From contig NZ_JBEWSZ010000001.1 of NCBI RefSeq assembly GCF_040537815.1, positions 620,001 through 684,000 of the forward strand: DNA of 64,000 nucleotides. Reading direction: 5' to 3'. The position numbers and the translations under genes were made by a program. Position 1 is the stretch's first letter. Each line of letters opens with the position of its first letter. Below the pieces are notes generated by a model, which did not search any database, was not told the origin of the DNA, and worked only from the letters and a program-made list of their open reading frames with translations. This DNA comes from Mesorhizobium shangrilense. Lineage in GTDB: Bacteria; Pseudomonadota; Alphaproteobacteria; Rhizobiales; Rhizobiaceae. Shown here in pieces: positions 7,757 to 16,251 of the stretch.

Positions 7757-8548
7757 ATGACAGGGACCTCGCCAGCCGTCGTTTCGGCAAGCAAACTTGG
7801 CCTCACCTTCCAGACCAATGACGGCCCCGTGCAGGCGCTGTCCAATGTCGACCTGACCATCGGCAAGGGTGAGTTCGTCTCCTTCATCGGCCCGTCCGGC
7901 TGCGGCAAGACCACCTTGCTGCGCGTCATCGCCGATCTGGAGAAGCCGACTTCGGGCACCATTTCGGTCAACGGCATGACGCCTGAACAGGCGCGCGAGA
8001 AACGCGCCTACGGCTATGTCTTCCAGGCCGCCGCGCTGTTTCCTTGGCGCACGATCGAGCGCAATGTCGGGCTGCCGCTGGAGATCATGGGCCTGTCCAA
8101 GGCGGATCAGGCGGAGCGCATCAAGCGCACGCTCGACCTCGTCAACCTCTCCGGCTTCGAGAAGAAATACCCCTGGCAGCTTTCCGGCGGCATGCAGCAG
8201 CGCGCCTCGATCGCCCGCGCGCTGGCCTTCGACGCAGACCTCTTGTTGATGGACGAGCCGTTCGGCGCGCTGGACGAGATCGTACGCGACCACCTCAACG
8301 AGCAATTGCTGGAACTGTGGGGGCGGACAAACAAGACGATCTGCTTCGTCACCCATTCCATTCCCGAAGCCGTGTACCTGTCGACGCGCATCGTCGTCAT
8401 GTCGCCACGCCCGGGGCGCGTCAGCGACATCATCGAGTCCACGCTACCCAAGGAACGGCCGCTCGATATCCGCGAGACGCCGGAGTTTTTGGCGATCGCC
8501 GCGCGGGTGCGCGATGGGTTGAGGGCAGGGCACAGCTATGATGATTGA
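7757..8548 (+). CDS. NitT/TauT-type ABC transporter, ATP-binding protein
   Basis: A 263-residue ABC ATPase with Walker A GPSGCGKTT (residues 45-53), signature LSGGMQQR, Walker B LLLMDEPFGALDE and switch histidine FVTHS, in the arrangement seen for nitrate/taurine/thiamine-precursor importers. The ATG at 7757 is chosen because the family starts shortly before the first strand; an upstream in-frame start at 7652 adds unconserved residues. The cognate permeases lie downstream beyond a 380-bp repeat block. Its position after pyrimidine-degrading enzymes suggests uptake of a pyrimidine or hydantoin. Confidence 0.9.
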   Translation: MTGTSPAVVSASKLGLTFQTNDGPVQALSNVDLTIGKGEFVSFIGPSGCGKTTLLRVIADLEKPTSGTISVNGMTPEQAREKRAYGYVFQAAALFPWRTIERNVGLPLEIMGLSKADQAERIKRTLDLVNLSGFEKKYPWQLSGGMQQRASIARALAFDADLLLMDEPFGALDEIVRDHLNEQLLELWGRTNKTICFVTHSIPEAVYLSTRIVVMSPRPGRVSDIIESTLPKERPLDIRETPEFLAIAARVRDGLRAGHSYDD

Positions 8549-8930
8549 GCGCCCTGACCAGCGAGCGCCCCACGCGTTCGTCATCCTAGGGCGGAGCGAC
8601 GCGAAGCGGAGTGCAGACCCTAGGATCCATGCCGTGACGTCGGCCGAAGGGCGCAAACGGCTGAGAATACCCGCCAAGCAAAGCGAGGCGCAGGGAGCCG
8701 TATTCCGCACCGCTGCGGAGCGGGCAGGTAATGGCATGGATCCTAGGGTCTGCGCCGCGTCGCTTCGCTCCTTGCTTCGCCCTAGGATGACGAAGGCGTG
8801 GTTGGCCGCTCCTTCCACGCAGGCCGCTTCGTGCCTGCTTCGCCCTAGGATGACGAAGAGGAAGGCGCTCGACCTTCGCTTCGCTCCGGCCACCCTCTCC
8901 CCGGCGGGGAGAGGAGAAGGGGAGCACTAG
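8549..8930. repeat. Repeat-filled gap inside the ABC transporter operon
   Basis: No gene is seen here. A family 2 composite unit spans 8577-8794 with inverted ends (TTCGTCATCCTAGGGCG... and ...CGCCCTAGGATGACGAAG) and inner inverted copies of ACCCTAGGATCCATGCC. A second, solo end (CTTCGCCCTAGGATGACGAAG) is at about 8838-8858. A separate hairpin, CTCTCCCC-GGC-GGGGAGAG, is at 8895-8913, just before the first permease. The hairpins could lower expression of the permeases relative to the ATPase, or stabilise mRNA ends. Confidence 0.75.
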
Positions 8931-9809
8931 ATGGACACCTTCCGCGACAAGCTCATCCCTGTGACCTCCATCCTCGCGGGCGTGGTCGTGCTCTGGTACG
9001 TCTTCGCCGTCATCCTTAACGCGCCATTCCAGCGCGATCTCGACCGCCGTGCCAATGAGACGTCCACATTCAGCGAACTCATCGGCAAGACGCTGTCACA
9101 GCCGAAGCCGACGCTGCCGGCACCGCATCAGGTGGCGGTGAATTTCTTCGAAAACACCTTCCTGCGGCCCGTCACCTCGAACCGCAGCCTGGTCTACAAC
9201 GCCTGGGTGACACTGTCGTCGACGCTGCTCGGCTTTGCCTTCGGCACCGCGCTCGGCATCATCATCGCTGTCGGCATCGTGCATGTGGCGACGCTCGACC
9301 GCAGCCTGATGCCGTGGATCATCGCCTCGCAGACCATTCCGATCCTGGCGGTGGCGCCGATGATCATCGTCGTGCTGGCGGCGATCGGCATCACCGGCCT
9401 GATCCCGAAGGCGATGATCTCGACCTATCTGTCGTTCTTCCCGGTGACCGTGGGCATGGTGAAGGGCCTGCGCTCGCCCGAGATCATGCATCTCGACCTG
9501 ATGCACACCTACAATGCCAGCCGCACGCAGACCTTCTGGAAGTTGCGCGTGCCGGCCTCTGTGCCGTTCCTGTTCACCTCGATGAAGGTGGCGGTGGCGG
9601 CAAGCCTGGTAGGCGCAATCGTCGGCGAATTGCCGACGGGTGCCGTCGCCGGCATCGGTGCCAAGCTTCTGGCAGGCGCCTATTACAGCCAGTCCATCGA
9701 CATCTGGTCGGCCTTGGTCGCCGGTTCGATCGTGGCCGCGCTGCTGGTCATGGTGGTCGGCATTGCCGGCCGCATCGTCGACCGCGCCATGGGCGGGAGG
9801 CCGGCATGA
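8931..9809 (+). CDS. NitT/TauT-type ABC transporter permease 1
   Basis: A 292-residue inner-membrane permease. One membrane segment follows the N-terminus (SILAGVVVLWYVFAVIL), then a periplasmic stretch (about residues 27-75), then the five-helix binding-protein-dependent transport domain. The coupling EAA-like loop is visible around MHTYNASRTQTFWKLRVPASVPFLF. Its stop overlaps the start of the second permease (ATGA), so the two are translationally coupled. Substrate is inferred with the rest of the transporter. Confidence 0.88.
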   Translation: MDTFRDKLIPVTSILAGVVVLWYVFAVILNAPFQRDLDRRANETSTFSELIGKTLSQPKPTLPAPHQVAVNFFENTFLRPVTSNRSLVYNAWVTLSSTLLGFAFGTALGIIIAVGIVHVATLDRSLMPWIIASQTIPILAVAPMIIVVLAAIGITGLIPKAMISTYLSFFPVTVGMVKGLRSPEIMHLDLMHTYNASRTQTFWKLRVPASVPFLFTSMKVAVAASLVGAIVGELPTGAVAGIGAKLLAGAYYSQSIDIWSALVAGSIVAALLVMVVGIAGRIVDRAMGGRPA

Positions 9810-10951
9810 ACCGGCTGAAACCCTCCTGGCAAGCGGCGCTGGCCATTGTGCTGTGCCTAGTGGCGGTGACGCTTGGCGCGATCGCCGCACCAAAAGTGGA
9901 TCCGCTGGCGCAGGCCGCGGGGACGTTGATGTATCCCTATGCGACGACGACCTGGCTGATCTTCGGCGCACTGCTTCTCGCGGCGTTGATCTCGATGGCC
10001 CGAATACCCCCCATTTTCGAAGCTGTGGTGCTTTTCATTGGCGCGCATCTGGTGGCGTGGCTGTTGATCGCCGGCTTCGAAGGCCTGGCGCGGGCACCGT
10101 TCTTCCTGCTGCTCGCCGCCGCCTGGCTGCTCGGCTGGCGCTGCGTCGCCGTGCTGTCGGGACTTCGCCCGATGGCGAGCGGGGCTCGGACCGCGCTGCG
10201 CCTGATCATCCCCGCCATTTTCGGCGCCTGGATCCTGATCATATGGGAGGCGGTAACGCGGGGCGCTGGCATTCCCTTCATCCTGCTGCCGCCGCCAAGC
10301 GCCATTAGCGTGCGTATCGCCAACTCGCTGCCGATACTCGGCGCCGATGTCCGGCAGACCATCTTCAAGGCGGTGATCTTCGGCTATGTGGTGGGCAGCG
10401 GCGCCGGCTTCATCACCGCTGTACTCGCCGATCGCGTGCCGTTCCTGCGGCGCGGGCTGCTGCCGATAGGCAACATGGTCTCGGCGCTGCCGATCATCGG
10501 CGTCGCGCCCATCATGGTCATGTGGTTCGGCTTCGACTGGCAGTCCAAGGCGGCGGTGGTCATCATCATGACCTTCTTCCCGATGCTGGTGAACACGGTC
10601 GCGGGTCTCTCTGCTTCCGGCCATATGGAGCGCGACCTGATGCGCACCTATGCGTCGAACTACTGGCAGACGCTACTGAAGCTGCGGCTGCCGGCGGCCG
10701 CTCCCTTCATCTTCAACGCGCTGAAGATCAATTCGACGCTGGCGCTGATCGGCGCCATCGTCGCGGAGTTCTTCGGCACGCCGGTCGTCGGCATGGGCTT
10801 CCGGATCTCGACCGAGGTCGGGCGGATGAACATCGACATGGTCTGGGCCGAAATCGCGGTTGCAGCACTTGCGGGTTCGGTCTTTTATGGCGTGGTCGCT
10901 CTTGCCGAAAGAGCCGTCACGTTTTGGCATCCCTCTGTCCGTGGTGGATAG
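9806..10951 (+). CDS. NitT/TauT-type ABC transporter permease 2 with N-terminal membrane extension
   Basis: A 381-residue permease. The first 120 or so residues form an additional hydrophobic region with about four membrane segments (AALAIVLCLVAVTLGAIAAP, TTWLIFGALLLAALISMA, VVLFIGAHLVAWLLIAG, FFLLLAAAWLLGW). The ABC permease domain follows from about residue 135 (IPAIFGAWILIIWEAV), with the coupling loop MRTYASNYWQTLLKLRLPAAAPFIF. The ATG at 9806 overlaps the preceding stop; an earlier start at 9314 would run through permease 1 in another frame and is rejected. Unlike permease 1, the extension makes the two subunits asymmetric. Confidence 0.87.
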   Translation: MNRLKPSWQAALAIVLCLVAVTLGAIAAPKVDPLAQAAGTLMYPYATTTWLIFGALLLAALISMARIPPIFEAVVLFIGAHLVAWLLIAGFEGLARAPFFLLLAAAWLLGWRCVAVLSGLRPMASGARTALRLIIPAIFGAWILIIWEAVTRGAGIPFILLPPPSAISVRIANSLPILGADVRQTIFKAVIFGYVVGSGAGFITAVLADRVPFLRRGLLPIGNMVSALPIIGVAPIMVMWFGFDWQSKAAVVIIMTFFPMLVNTVAGLSASGHMERDLMRTYASNYWQTLLKLRLPAAAPFIFNALKINSTLALIGAIVAEFFGTPVVGMGFRISTEVGRMNIDMVWAEIAVAALAGSVFYGVVALAERAVTFWHPSVRGG

Positions 10952-10991
10952 GGGCGGTGGGTTCAGGGTGCTAACTTCAGAGGGTAAAAAA

Positions 10992-11963
10992 ATGAAAAAG
11001 CTGATTATTCCGATTGTGGCCGGCGCAATGTCGCTTGCCGCGTTCCAGGCAATGGCCGCCGACAAGGTGACGTTGCAGCTGAAATGGGTCACGCAGGCCC
11101 AGTTTGCCGGCTACTATGTTGCCAAGGCCAAGGGTTTCTATGACGCCGAGGGCCTCGATGTCGACATCAAGCCGGGCGGCCCGGATATCGCTCCGGAGCA
11201 GGTGATCGCCGGCGGCGGCGCCGACGTCATCGTCGACTGGATGGGCGGCGCGCTGGCCGCGCGCGAAAAGGGCGTGCCGCTGGTCAACATCGCCCAGCCA
11301 TTCAAGAAGGCCGGTATGGAGCTGGTCTGCCCGAAGGACGGCCCGATCAAGACCGAAGCCGACTTCAAGGGCCACACGCTGGGCGTCTGGTTCTTCGGCA
11401 ACGAGTATCCGTTCTACGCCTGGATGAACAAGCTTGGCCTCAAGACCGATGGCGGCAAGGACGGCGTGACCGTGCTGAAGCAGAGCTTCGACGTGCAGCC
11501 GCTGATCCAGAAGCAGGCGGATTGCATCTCGGTCATGACCTACAACGAGTATTGGCAGCTCATCGACGCCGGCTACAAGCCGGAACAGCTGACCGTGTTC
11601 AACTACTCGGCCATGGGCAACGACCTGCTCGAGGACGGGCTCTACGCGTCGCAGGACAAGCTCAAGGATCCGGCCTTCGAGGACAAGATGGTGCGTTTCG
11701 TGCGCGCCTCGATGAAAGGCTGGAAATATGCCGTCGACCATAATGACGAGGCGGCAAGCATCGTCATGGACGGCGGCGGCCAGGACGAGAACCACCAGAA
11801 GCGCATGATGAGCGAAGTCGCCAAGCTTATCGACAATGCCGACGGCAAGCTCGATCCGGCGACCTACGAGCGCACCGCCAAGGCGCTGCTCGACCAGAAG
11901 ATCATCACCAAGGAGCCGACCGGCGCCTACACGACCGCGATCACCGACAAGGCGATCAAGTAA
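10992..11963 (+). CDS. ABC transporter substrate-binding protein (NMT1/THI5-like)
   Basis: A 323-residue periplasmic binding protein with a Sec signal (MKKLIIPIVAGAMSLAAFQAMAA). The mature start VTLQLKWVTQAQFAGYYVAKAKGFYDAEGLDVDI is characteristic of NMT1/THI5-like proteins that bind pyrimidine-type compounds or other small ligands; GGGADVIVDWMGGALAAREKGVPLVNIAQ follows. The ATG at 10992 fits the signal peptide; the longer frame to 10860 overlaps permease 2. The family and the neighbouring dihydropyrimidinase favour a pyrimidine or its reduced form as ligand. A strong hairpin follows the stop. Confidence 0.88.
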   Translation: MKKLIIPIVAGAMSLAAFQAMAADKVTLQLKWVTQAQFAGYYVAKAKGFYDAEGLDVDIKPGGPDIAPEQVIAGGGADVIVDWMGGALAAREKGVPLVNIAQPFKKAGMELVCPKDGPIKTEADFKGHTLGVWFFGNEYPFYAWMNKLGLKTDGGKDGVTVLKQSFDVQPLIQKQADCISVMTYNEYWQLIDAGYKPEQLTVFNYSAMGNDLLEDGLYASQDKLKDPAFEDKMVRFVRASMKGWKYAVDHNDEAASIVMDGGGQDENHQKRMMSEVAKLIDNADGKLDPATYERTAKALLDQKIITKEPTGAYTTAITDKAIK

Positions 11964-11991
11964 GCCTATTTAAGCTTCATCTCGATCCTGA

Positions 11992-12028
11992 GAACGGCGC
12001 CTCTGGCAACATGTCAGAGGCGCCGTTC
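11992..12028. terminator. Bidirectional terminator-like hairpin
   Basis: A perfect 14-bp stem (GAACGGCGCCTCTG / CAGAGGCGCCGTTC) with a 9-nt loop, followed by CCTTTAT on the plus strand. It lies between the convergent binding-protein gene and the Lrp-type gene, and the last codons of the latter reach into its right arm. Confidence 0.8.
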
Positions 12029-12460
12029 CTTTATGGTGTTCATGACGAAGCTGGTCTCGATGGAAGCGACGCATTTCAGCCGCGCGATCTTTTCCTTGAT
12101 GAAGCGCTCGTACTGGTCGAGGCCACCCGTCACCACCTTCAGCACATAATCGCGCGAGCCCGTGACGAGGTGGCACTCAAGCACTTCGTCCCAGCCGCGG
12201 ATCGCATCCTCGAACATGACGATCTCGTCCTCGTTCTGGCGGCTGAGCCGGATGGTGGCGATGGCGACCATGGTCCAGCCGAAGACGGCGGGATCGACCA
12301 GCGTGGTGTAACCCCTGATAATTCCGGTTTCCTCCAGCCGCCGCACGCGCCTCAGGCAGGGCGACGGCGACAGGCCGATGCGCTCGGCAAGCTCGTTGTT
12401 GGTGATGCGCGCGTCGGCACGCAATTCGTGGAGGATCTTTCGGTCGAAATCATCAGCCAT
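12014..12460 (-). CDS. Lrp/AsnC-family transcriptional regulator
   Basis: A 148-residue regulator of the usual Lrp length. The helix-turn-helix covers about residues 4-55 (DFDRKILHELRADARITNNELAERIGLSPSPCLRRVRRLEETG) and is followed by the RAM/AsnC effector domain (VLECHLVTGSRDYVLKVV). The start MADDFDR at 12460 is preferred; the upstream in-frame Met gives an atypical N-terminus. It is divergent from a cystathionine gamma-synthase-family gene, which it probably controls, with an amino acid as likely effector. Its 3' end is inside the shared terminator hairpin. Confidence 0.9.
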   Translation of the reverse strand: MADDFDRKILHELRADARITNNELAERIGLSPSPCLRRVRRLEETGIIRGYTTLVDPAVFGWTMVAIATIRLSRQNEDEIVMFEDAIRGWDEVLECHLVTGSRDYVLKVVTGGLDQYERFIKEKIARLKCVASIETSFVMNTIKERRL

Positions 12461-12487
12461 TTTCTGCTGCACTTTTGGTCTCCCCAG

Positions 12488-12562
12488 GCAATTCATTGCG
12501 ATAGTGCAGCCATGCCGGTCCAAAAATAGCAAGGACTGCGGGATGGGGATCGCATAAATTGC
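12488..12562. promoter_or_regulatory. Paired inverted sites between lrp-type and cgs-type genes
   Basis: GCAATTCATTGCGAT (12488-12502) and, inverted, ATCGCATAAATTGC (12549-12562; complement GCAATTTATGCGAT) sit about 60 bp apart in the divergent promoter region. Spaced, phased sites of this kind suit octameric Lrp-family proteins. Assignment is tentative. Confidence 0.35.
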
Positions 12563-12607
12563 TGCCCACAAGCCACGAGAACCACTCCTTCAAAAGCAGG
12601 AAAAACC

Positions 12608-13891
12608 ATGACCGCGCCGCGCCCTTCGAAAACCCATATCGGCAACCACAAGCTCCATCCGGAGACGCTGATGCTGAGTTATGGTTTCGACCCGCAACTG
12701 TCGGAGGGCGCCGTCAAGCCGCCGGTATTTTTGACATCGACCTTCGTGTTCAAGTCGGCGGAGGAGGGACGTGACTTCTTCGATTACACGTCCGGGCGCA
12801 AGGAACCGCCGAGCGGCACGGCGTCAGGCCTGGTCTATTCGCGCTTCAACCATCCCAACAGCGAGATCGTCGAGGACCGGCTGGCCATCTATGAGGGCAC
12901 GGATGCCTGCATCCTGTTTTCGTCCGGCATGTCGGCGATCGCCACGACACTGCTTGCCTATGCTCGCCCCGGCGATGTCATCCTGCATTCGCAGCCGCTC
13001 TATGGCGGCACCGAGACGCTGTTGACGCGCACGCTTGCCGGCTTCGGCATCGGCGCTGTCGGCTTCGCGGATGGTGTCGACGAGACGGCGGTGCGCGCGG
13101 CGGCCGATGCGGCGACCGCAAAGGGCCGTGTGTCGGTCATCCTGATCGAGACACCGTCAAACCCGACCAACAGCCTGGTCGATATCGCGCTGATGCGCAA
13201 GATCGCCGACGAGATCGGCGCGAGCCAAGGGATGACGCCGATCATCGCCTGCGACAACACACTGCTCGGCCCTGTCTTCCAGAGGCCTATCGAACATGGC
13301 GCCGATATTTCCGTCTATTCGCTGACCAAATATGTCGGCGGCCATTCCGACCTGATCGCGGGCGCCGTGATGGGCAGCAAGGCGGTCACCAAGCCGATCA
13401 AGGCGCTGCGCGGCGCGATCGGCACGCAGCTCGACCCGCATTCCTGCTGGATGCTCGGCCGCTCGCTGGAGACGCTGTCGATCCGCATGGAGCGGGCCAA
13501 CGACAACGCGCGAATGGTCGCCGAATTCCTGCGCGACCATGCCAAGGTGGAGAAGGTGCATTACCTGCCGTTCCTGGGCGAGGATACGCAGGCAGGCCGG
13601 GTCTATCTCCGGCAGTGCAGCGGCGCCGGCTCGACATTCTCCTTCGATATCAGGGGCGGCCAGAAGGCGGCTTTCGCCTTCCTGAACGCCCTGCAGATCT
13701 TCAAGCTGGCGGTGAGCCTCGGCGGCACGGAATCCCTGGCCAGTCATCCGGCGGCCATGACCCATTCGGGCATCCCCTTCGACGTGCGCCAGCGCATCGG
13801 CGTGCTGGAGACCACGGTGAGGCTGTCGATCGGCGTCGAGCATCCGGATGATCTGATCGCCGACCTGACACAGGCGCTGGCTGCTGTCTAA
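12608..13891 (+). CDS. Cystathionine gamma-synthase / methionine gamma-lyase family PLP enzyme
   Basis: A 427-residue Cys/Met-metabolism PLP enzyme. Features are [16 protein letters not shown], the [20 protein letters not shown] cofactor loop, [28 protein letters not shown] and [19 protein letters not shown] with the Schiff-base lysine, plus the C-terminal [18 protein letters not shown]. Members catalyse gamma-replacement or gamma-elimination on homoserine esters, cystathionine or methionine. An Lrp-type divergent regulator suggests amino-acid-responsive catabolic use, for example methionine gamma-lyase, rather than constitutive biosynthesis, but the reaction cannot be fixed from sequence alone. 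A terminator hairpin follows. Confidence 0.85.
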   Translation: MTAPRPSKTHIGNHKLHPETLMLSYGFDPQLSEGAVKPPVFLTSTFVFKSAEEGRDFFDYTSGRKEPPSGTASGLVYSRFNHPNSEIVEDRLAIYEGTDACILFSSGMSAIATTLLAYARPGDVILHSQPLYGGTETLLTRTLAGFGIGAVGFADGVDETAVRAAADAATAKGRVSVILIETPSNPTNSLVDIALMRKIADEIGASQGMTPIIACDNTLLGPVFQRPIEHGADISVYSLTKYVGGHSDLIAGAVMGSKAVTKPIKALRGAIGTQLDPHSCWMLGRSLETLSIRMERANDNARMVAEFLRDHAKVEKVHYLPFLGEDTQAGRVYLRQCSGAGSTFSFDIRGGQKAAFAFLNALQIFKLAVSLGGTESLASHPAAMTHSGIPFDVRQRIGVLETTVRLSIGVEHPDDLIADLTQALAAV

Positions 13892-13964
13892 GCATTGCCT
13901 TTCGCGGATCAGAAGGCATCGGCCCGACAGGCTGGCGTACTCAGCCGGCGTTGACGGGAACCGG

Positions 13965-13991
13965 AAAGGGGCGGGTTACCCGCCCCTTTTT
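13965..13991 (+). terminator. Rho-independent terminator
   Basis: Stem AAAGGGGCGGG / CCCGCCCCTTT with a 3-nt loop, running into a T-tract. It ends the cystathionine gamma-synthase-family transcript. Confidence 0.85.
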
Positions 13992-14109
13992 CATCCGGAA
14001 TCAAAAAAGCGTGTCCCCGAGGGATACTTTAGGCCATCCGTCCGTTGTGCTGGTGCATCCACGCGCTGGGGGCCGCGAGGAATGCTGTACCCACAACGGA
14101 GGTCATAAA

Positions 14110-14550
14110 ATGCGCATGCAGTCCTTCTCGCCGATGGTTTCGGCACTTGCCGTCTCCGCTTCCATCTTCCTCGCTTCGCCGGCTTTGGCTGATATGGTGA
14201 AGTACAAGGCGACGCTTGATGGCAGCCAGCAGAGCCCGCCTGTCACCACCAAAGGCAAAGGAACCGCCACTTTCACATTCGACACCGCCAAGAAGAAGCT
14301 CAGCTGGGACGTCAAATATTCGGGCTTGAGCGGTCCGGCGATCGCCGCGCACATTCACGGGCCAGCGGCAGTGGGTGAAAACGCCAAGCCGGTGATTCCG
14401 TTTAAAACTCTCAAGAGCCCGATCGAGGGATCCGCGACACTGACCGATGCCCAGGCGGCTGACCTGGAGGCTGGCAAATATTACGTCAACATCCACACGG
14501 CAGCCAACAAGGATGGCGAGATCCGGGGCCAGATCGATAAAGCCATGTAG
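14110..14550 (+). CDS. Secreted CHRD-domain protein
   Basis: A 146-residue exported protein. The signal peptide ends at ASPALA, and one CHRD domain follows (YKATLDGSQQSPPVTTKGKGTATFTFD, then IAAHIHGPAAVGENAKPV and YYVNIHTAANKDGEIRGQI). CHRD was named from chordin and occurs widely in bacterial secreted proteins of unclear function; the conserved His residues in AHIHGP and NIHT may bind metal. A perfect CGGAGGT ribosome site precedes the ATG. It is monocistronic, with terminators on both sides. Confidence 0.88.
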   Translation: MRMQSFSPMVSALAVSASIFLASPALADMVKYKATLDGSQQSPPVTTKGKGTATFTFDTAKKKLSWDVKYSGLSGPAIAAHIHGPAAVGENAKPVIPFKTLKSPIEGSATLTDAQAADLEAGKYYVNIHTAANKDGEIRGQIDKAM

Positions 14551-14569
14551 GCAGGTCATTGGCGACGGA

Positions 14570-14595
14570 AAAAGGGGCGAGCGATCGCCCCTTTT
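14570..14595 (+). terminator. Rho-independent terminator
   Basis: Stem AAAAGGGGCGA / TCGCCCCTTTT with a GCGA loop, followed by CTT. It lies between the convergent CHRD and TPP-enzyme genes and, being T-rich on one side and A-rich on the other, may act in both directions. Confidence 0.85.
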
Positions 14596-14601
14596 CTTAT
14601 G

Positions 14602-16251
14602 TCAGGCCTTGTCGCGGATTTGGGTCATCGTCCGGGTCGGCGTGATCGCCTCGGGATCGAGCCTGATCTCGACGATCGCCGGCTTGCCGCTGGCGCGGGC
14701 ACGTTCGAAGGCCGGCGCGAAGTCTGCTGTTTTCTCGACCGTCTCGCCGTGCCCGCCATAGGCGCGGGCGAGAGCCGCGAAGTCCGGATTGTTGAGATCC
14801 GTCGCCACGACGCGGCCGGGATATTCGCGCTCCTGGTGCATGCGGATGGTGCCGTAGATGCCGTTGTTGACGACGATGACGATGATCGGCAGCCCATATT
14901 GCACGGCAGTGGCGAATTCCTGCCCGTTCATCAGGAAGCAGCCGTCGCCGGCGAAAGCGATGACCGTGCGATCCGGATAGAGCGCCTTGGCGGCAACCGC
15001 TGCCGGCGTGCCATAGCCCATCGAGCCGGAGGTCGGCGCTGCCTGGGTGCCGAAGCGGCGGAAACGGTGGAAGCGATGCACCCATGTGGCGTAGTTACCG
15101 GCGCCATTGGCGAAAATGGTGTCTTGCGGCAGCGTCTTCTCCAGATAGTTCATGATCGGGCCCATCTGGACGGGACCGGGTCCGGTTTCCGGCGGCGTCG
15201 ACCATTCGAGATAAGCGGCGTGGAGTTTCGGCGTCTCGGCCGTCCATGCCGGTGCGCTCGCCGGCTTGCGCTTTGCGAAGGCTTCGACGAAGGCAGACGG
15301 TGAGGCGTTGATCGCCAGCGTCGGGCGGTAGACGCGGCCGAGTTCTCCGGCATCGGCATGGATATGGACCAGCGTCTGGTCGGGGTAGGGGCTCTTCAAC
15401 AGCGTGTAGTCAGAGGAGGGCATTTCGCCCATGCGACCACCGATCAGCAGCACGAGGTCGGCCTGCTTGATGGCAGCGGCCAGCTTCGGGTTGATGCCGA
15501 TGCCGACGTCGCCGGCATAGTTCGGATGCAGATGATCGAACAGCATCTGGCGACGGAAGGAACAGCCGACCGGCAGCGACCACGCCTCGGCAATCGAGGT
15601 GATGTCGGTCACGGCGTCGGCATCCCAGCGCGTGCCGCCGAGGATGACGAAGGGCCTCTTTGCATTGGCCAGCAGGTTCTCCAGCGCGTCGAGTTCGGCC
15701 TCGCCGGACCGGGTTTCGACCGGCGTGTGGGCAATAGCGGCCGGAGCGTCCACCAGGCTGGTCAGCATGTCCTCCGGCAGCGAGATGACCACTGGGCCGG
15801 GGCGGCCTGATGTCGCCACCGCGAAGGCGCGGGTGACGAATTCGGGGATGCGCGAGGCGTCGTCGATCTCGACCACCCATTTGGCGATGTCGCCGAAGAA
15901 CCTCTTGTAGTCGACTTCCTGGAACGCTTCGCGTTCCTTGGCGTGGCTGGCGACCTGGCCGATGAACAGGATGAGCGGAATTGAATCCTGCATGGCGATG
16001 TGGATGCCAGCCGATGAATTGGTGGCGCCGGGGCCGCGTGTGACGAAGCAGATGCCGGGCTTGCCGGTCAGCCGCCCATGGCAGTCGGCCATCATCGCGG
16101 CACCGCCTTCCTGGCGGCAGACGATGGTGCGGATCGTTGAATCATGCAGCGCGTCGAGCACCGCGAGATAGGATTCGCCGGGCACGCAAAAGATGCGGTC
16201 GGTGCCGTTGGCTTCGAGCGCGTCGACGATCAGTTGTCCGCCGGTCTTCAT
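14602..16251 (-). CDS. Thiamine pyrophosphate-dependent enzyme, acetolactate synthase-like
   Basis: A 549-residue three-domain TPP enzyme. The catalytic glutamate is in CRQEGGAAMMA (about Glu48) and the cofactor motif is GDGCFLMN...VVNN near residues 440-470, with FVTRGPGATN and PGPVVISLPEDM between. Length and pattern fit the acetolactate synthase/benzoylformate decarboxylase/oxalyl-CoA decarboxylase superfamily. It overlaps by 4 bp with an upstream CaiB-family CoA transferase on the same strand. That pairing recalls oxalate degradation (Frc with Oxc), but this protein is not a clear Oxc match, so the substrate is left open. No regulatory (small) acetolactate synthase subunit gene is adjacent. 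Confidence 0.85.
   Translation of the reverse strand: MKTGGQLIVDALEANGTDRIFCVPGESYLAVLDALHDSTIRTIVCRQEGGAAMMADCHGRLTGKPGICFVTRGPGATNSSAGIHIAMQDSIPLILFIGQVASHAKEREAFQEVDYKRFFGDIAKWVVEIDDASRIPEFVTRAFAVATSGRPGPVVISLPEDMLTSLVDAPAAIAHTPVETRSGEAELDALENLLANAKRPFVILGGTRWDADAVTDITSIAEAWSLPVGCSFRRQMLFDHLHPNYAGDVGIGINPKLAAAIKQADLVLLIGGRMGEMPSSDYTLLKSPYPDQTLVHIHADAGELGRVYRPTLAINASPSAFVEAFAKRKPASAPAWTAETPKLHAAYLEWSTPPETGPGPVQMGPIMNYLEKTLPQDTIFANGAGNYATWVHRFHRFRRFGTQAAPTSGSMGYGTPAAVAAKALYPDRTVIAFAGDGCFLMNGQEFATAVQYGLPIIVIVVNNGIYGTIRMHQEREYPGRVVATDLNNPDFAALARAYGGHGETVEKTADFAPAFERARASGKPAIVEIRLDPEAITPTRTMTQIRDKA

Noticed and set aside
9314..9805. Extended start of permease 2
   Set aside because: The extension overlaps permease 1 in another frame and gives a His/Arg/Gly-rich peptide; ATG 9806 overlaps the previous stop in the usual coupled way.
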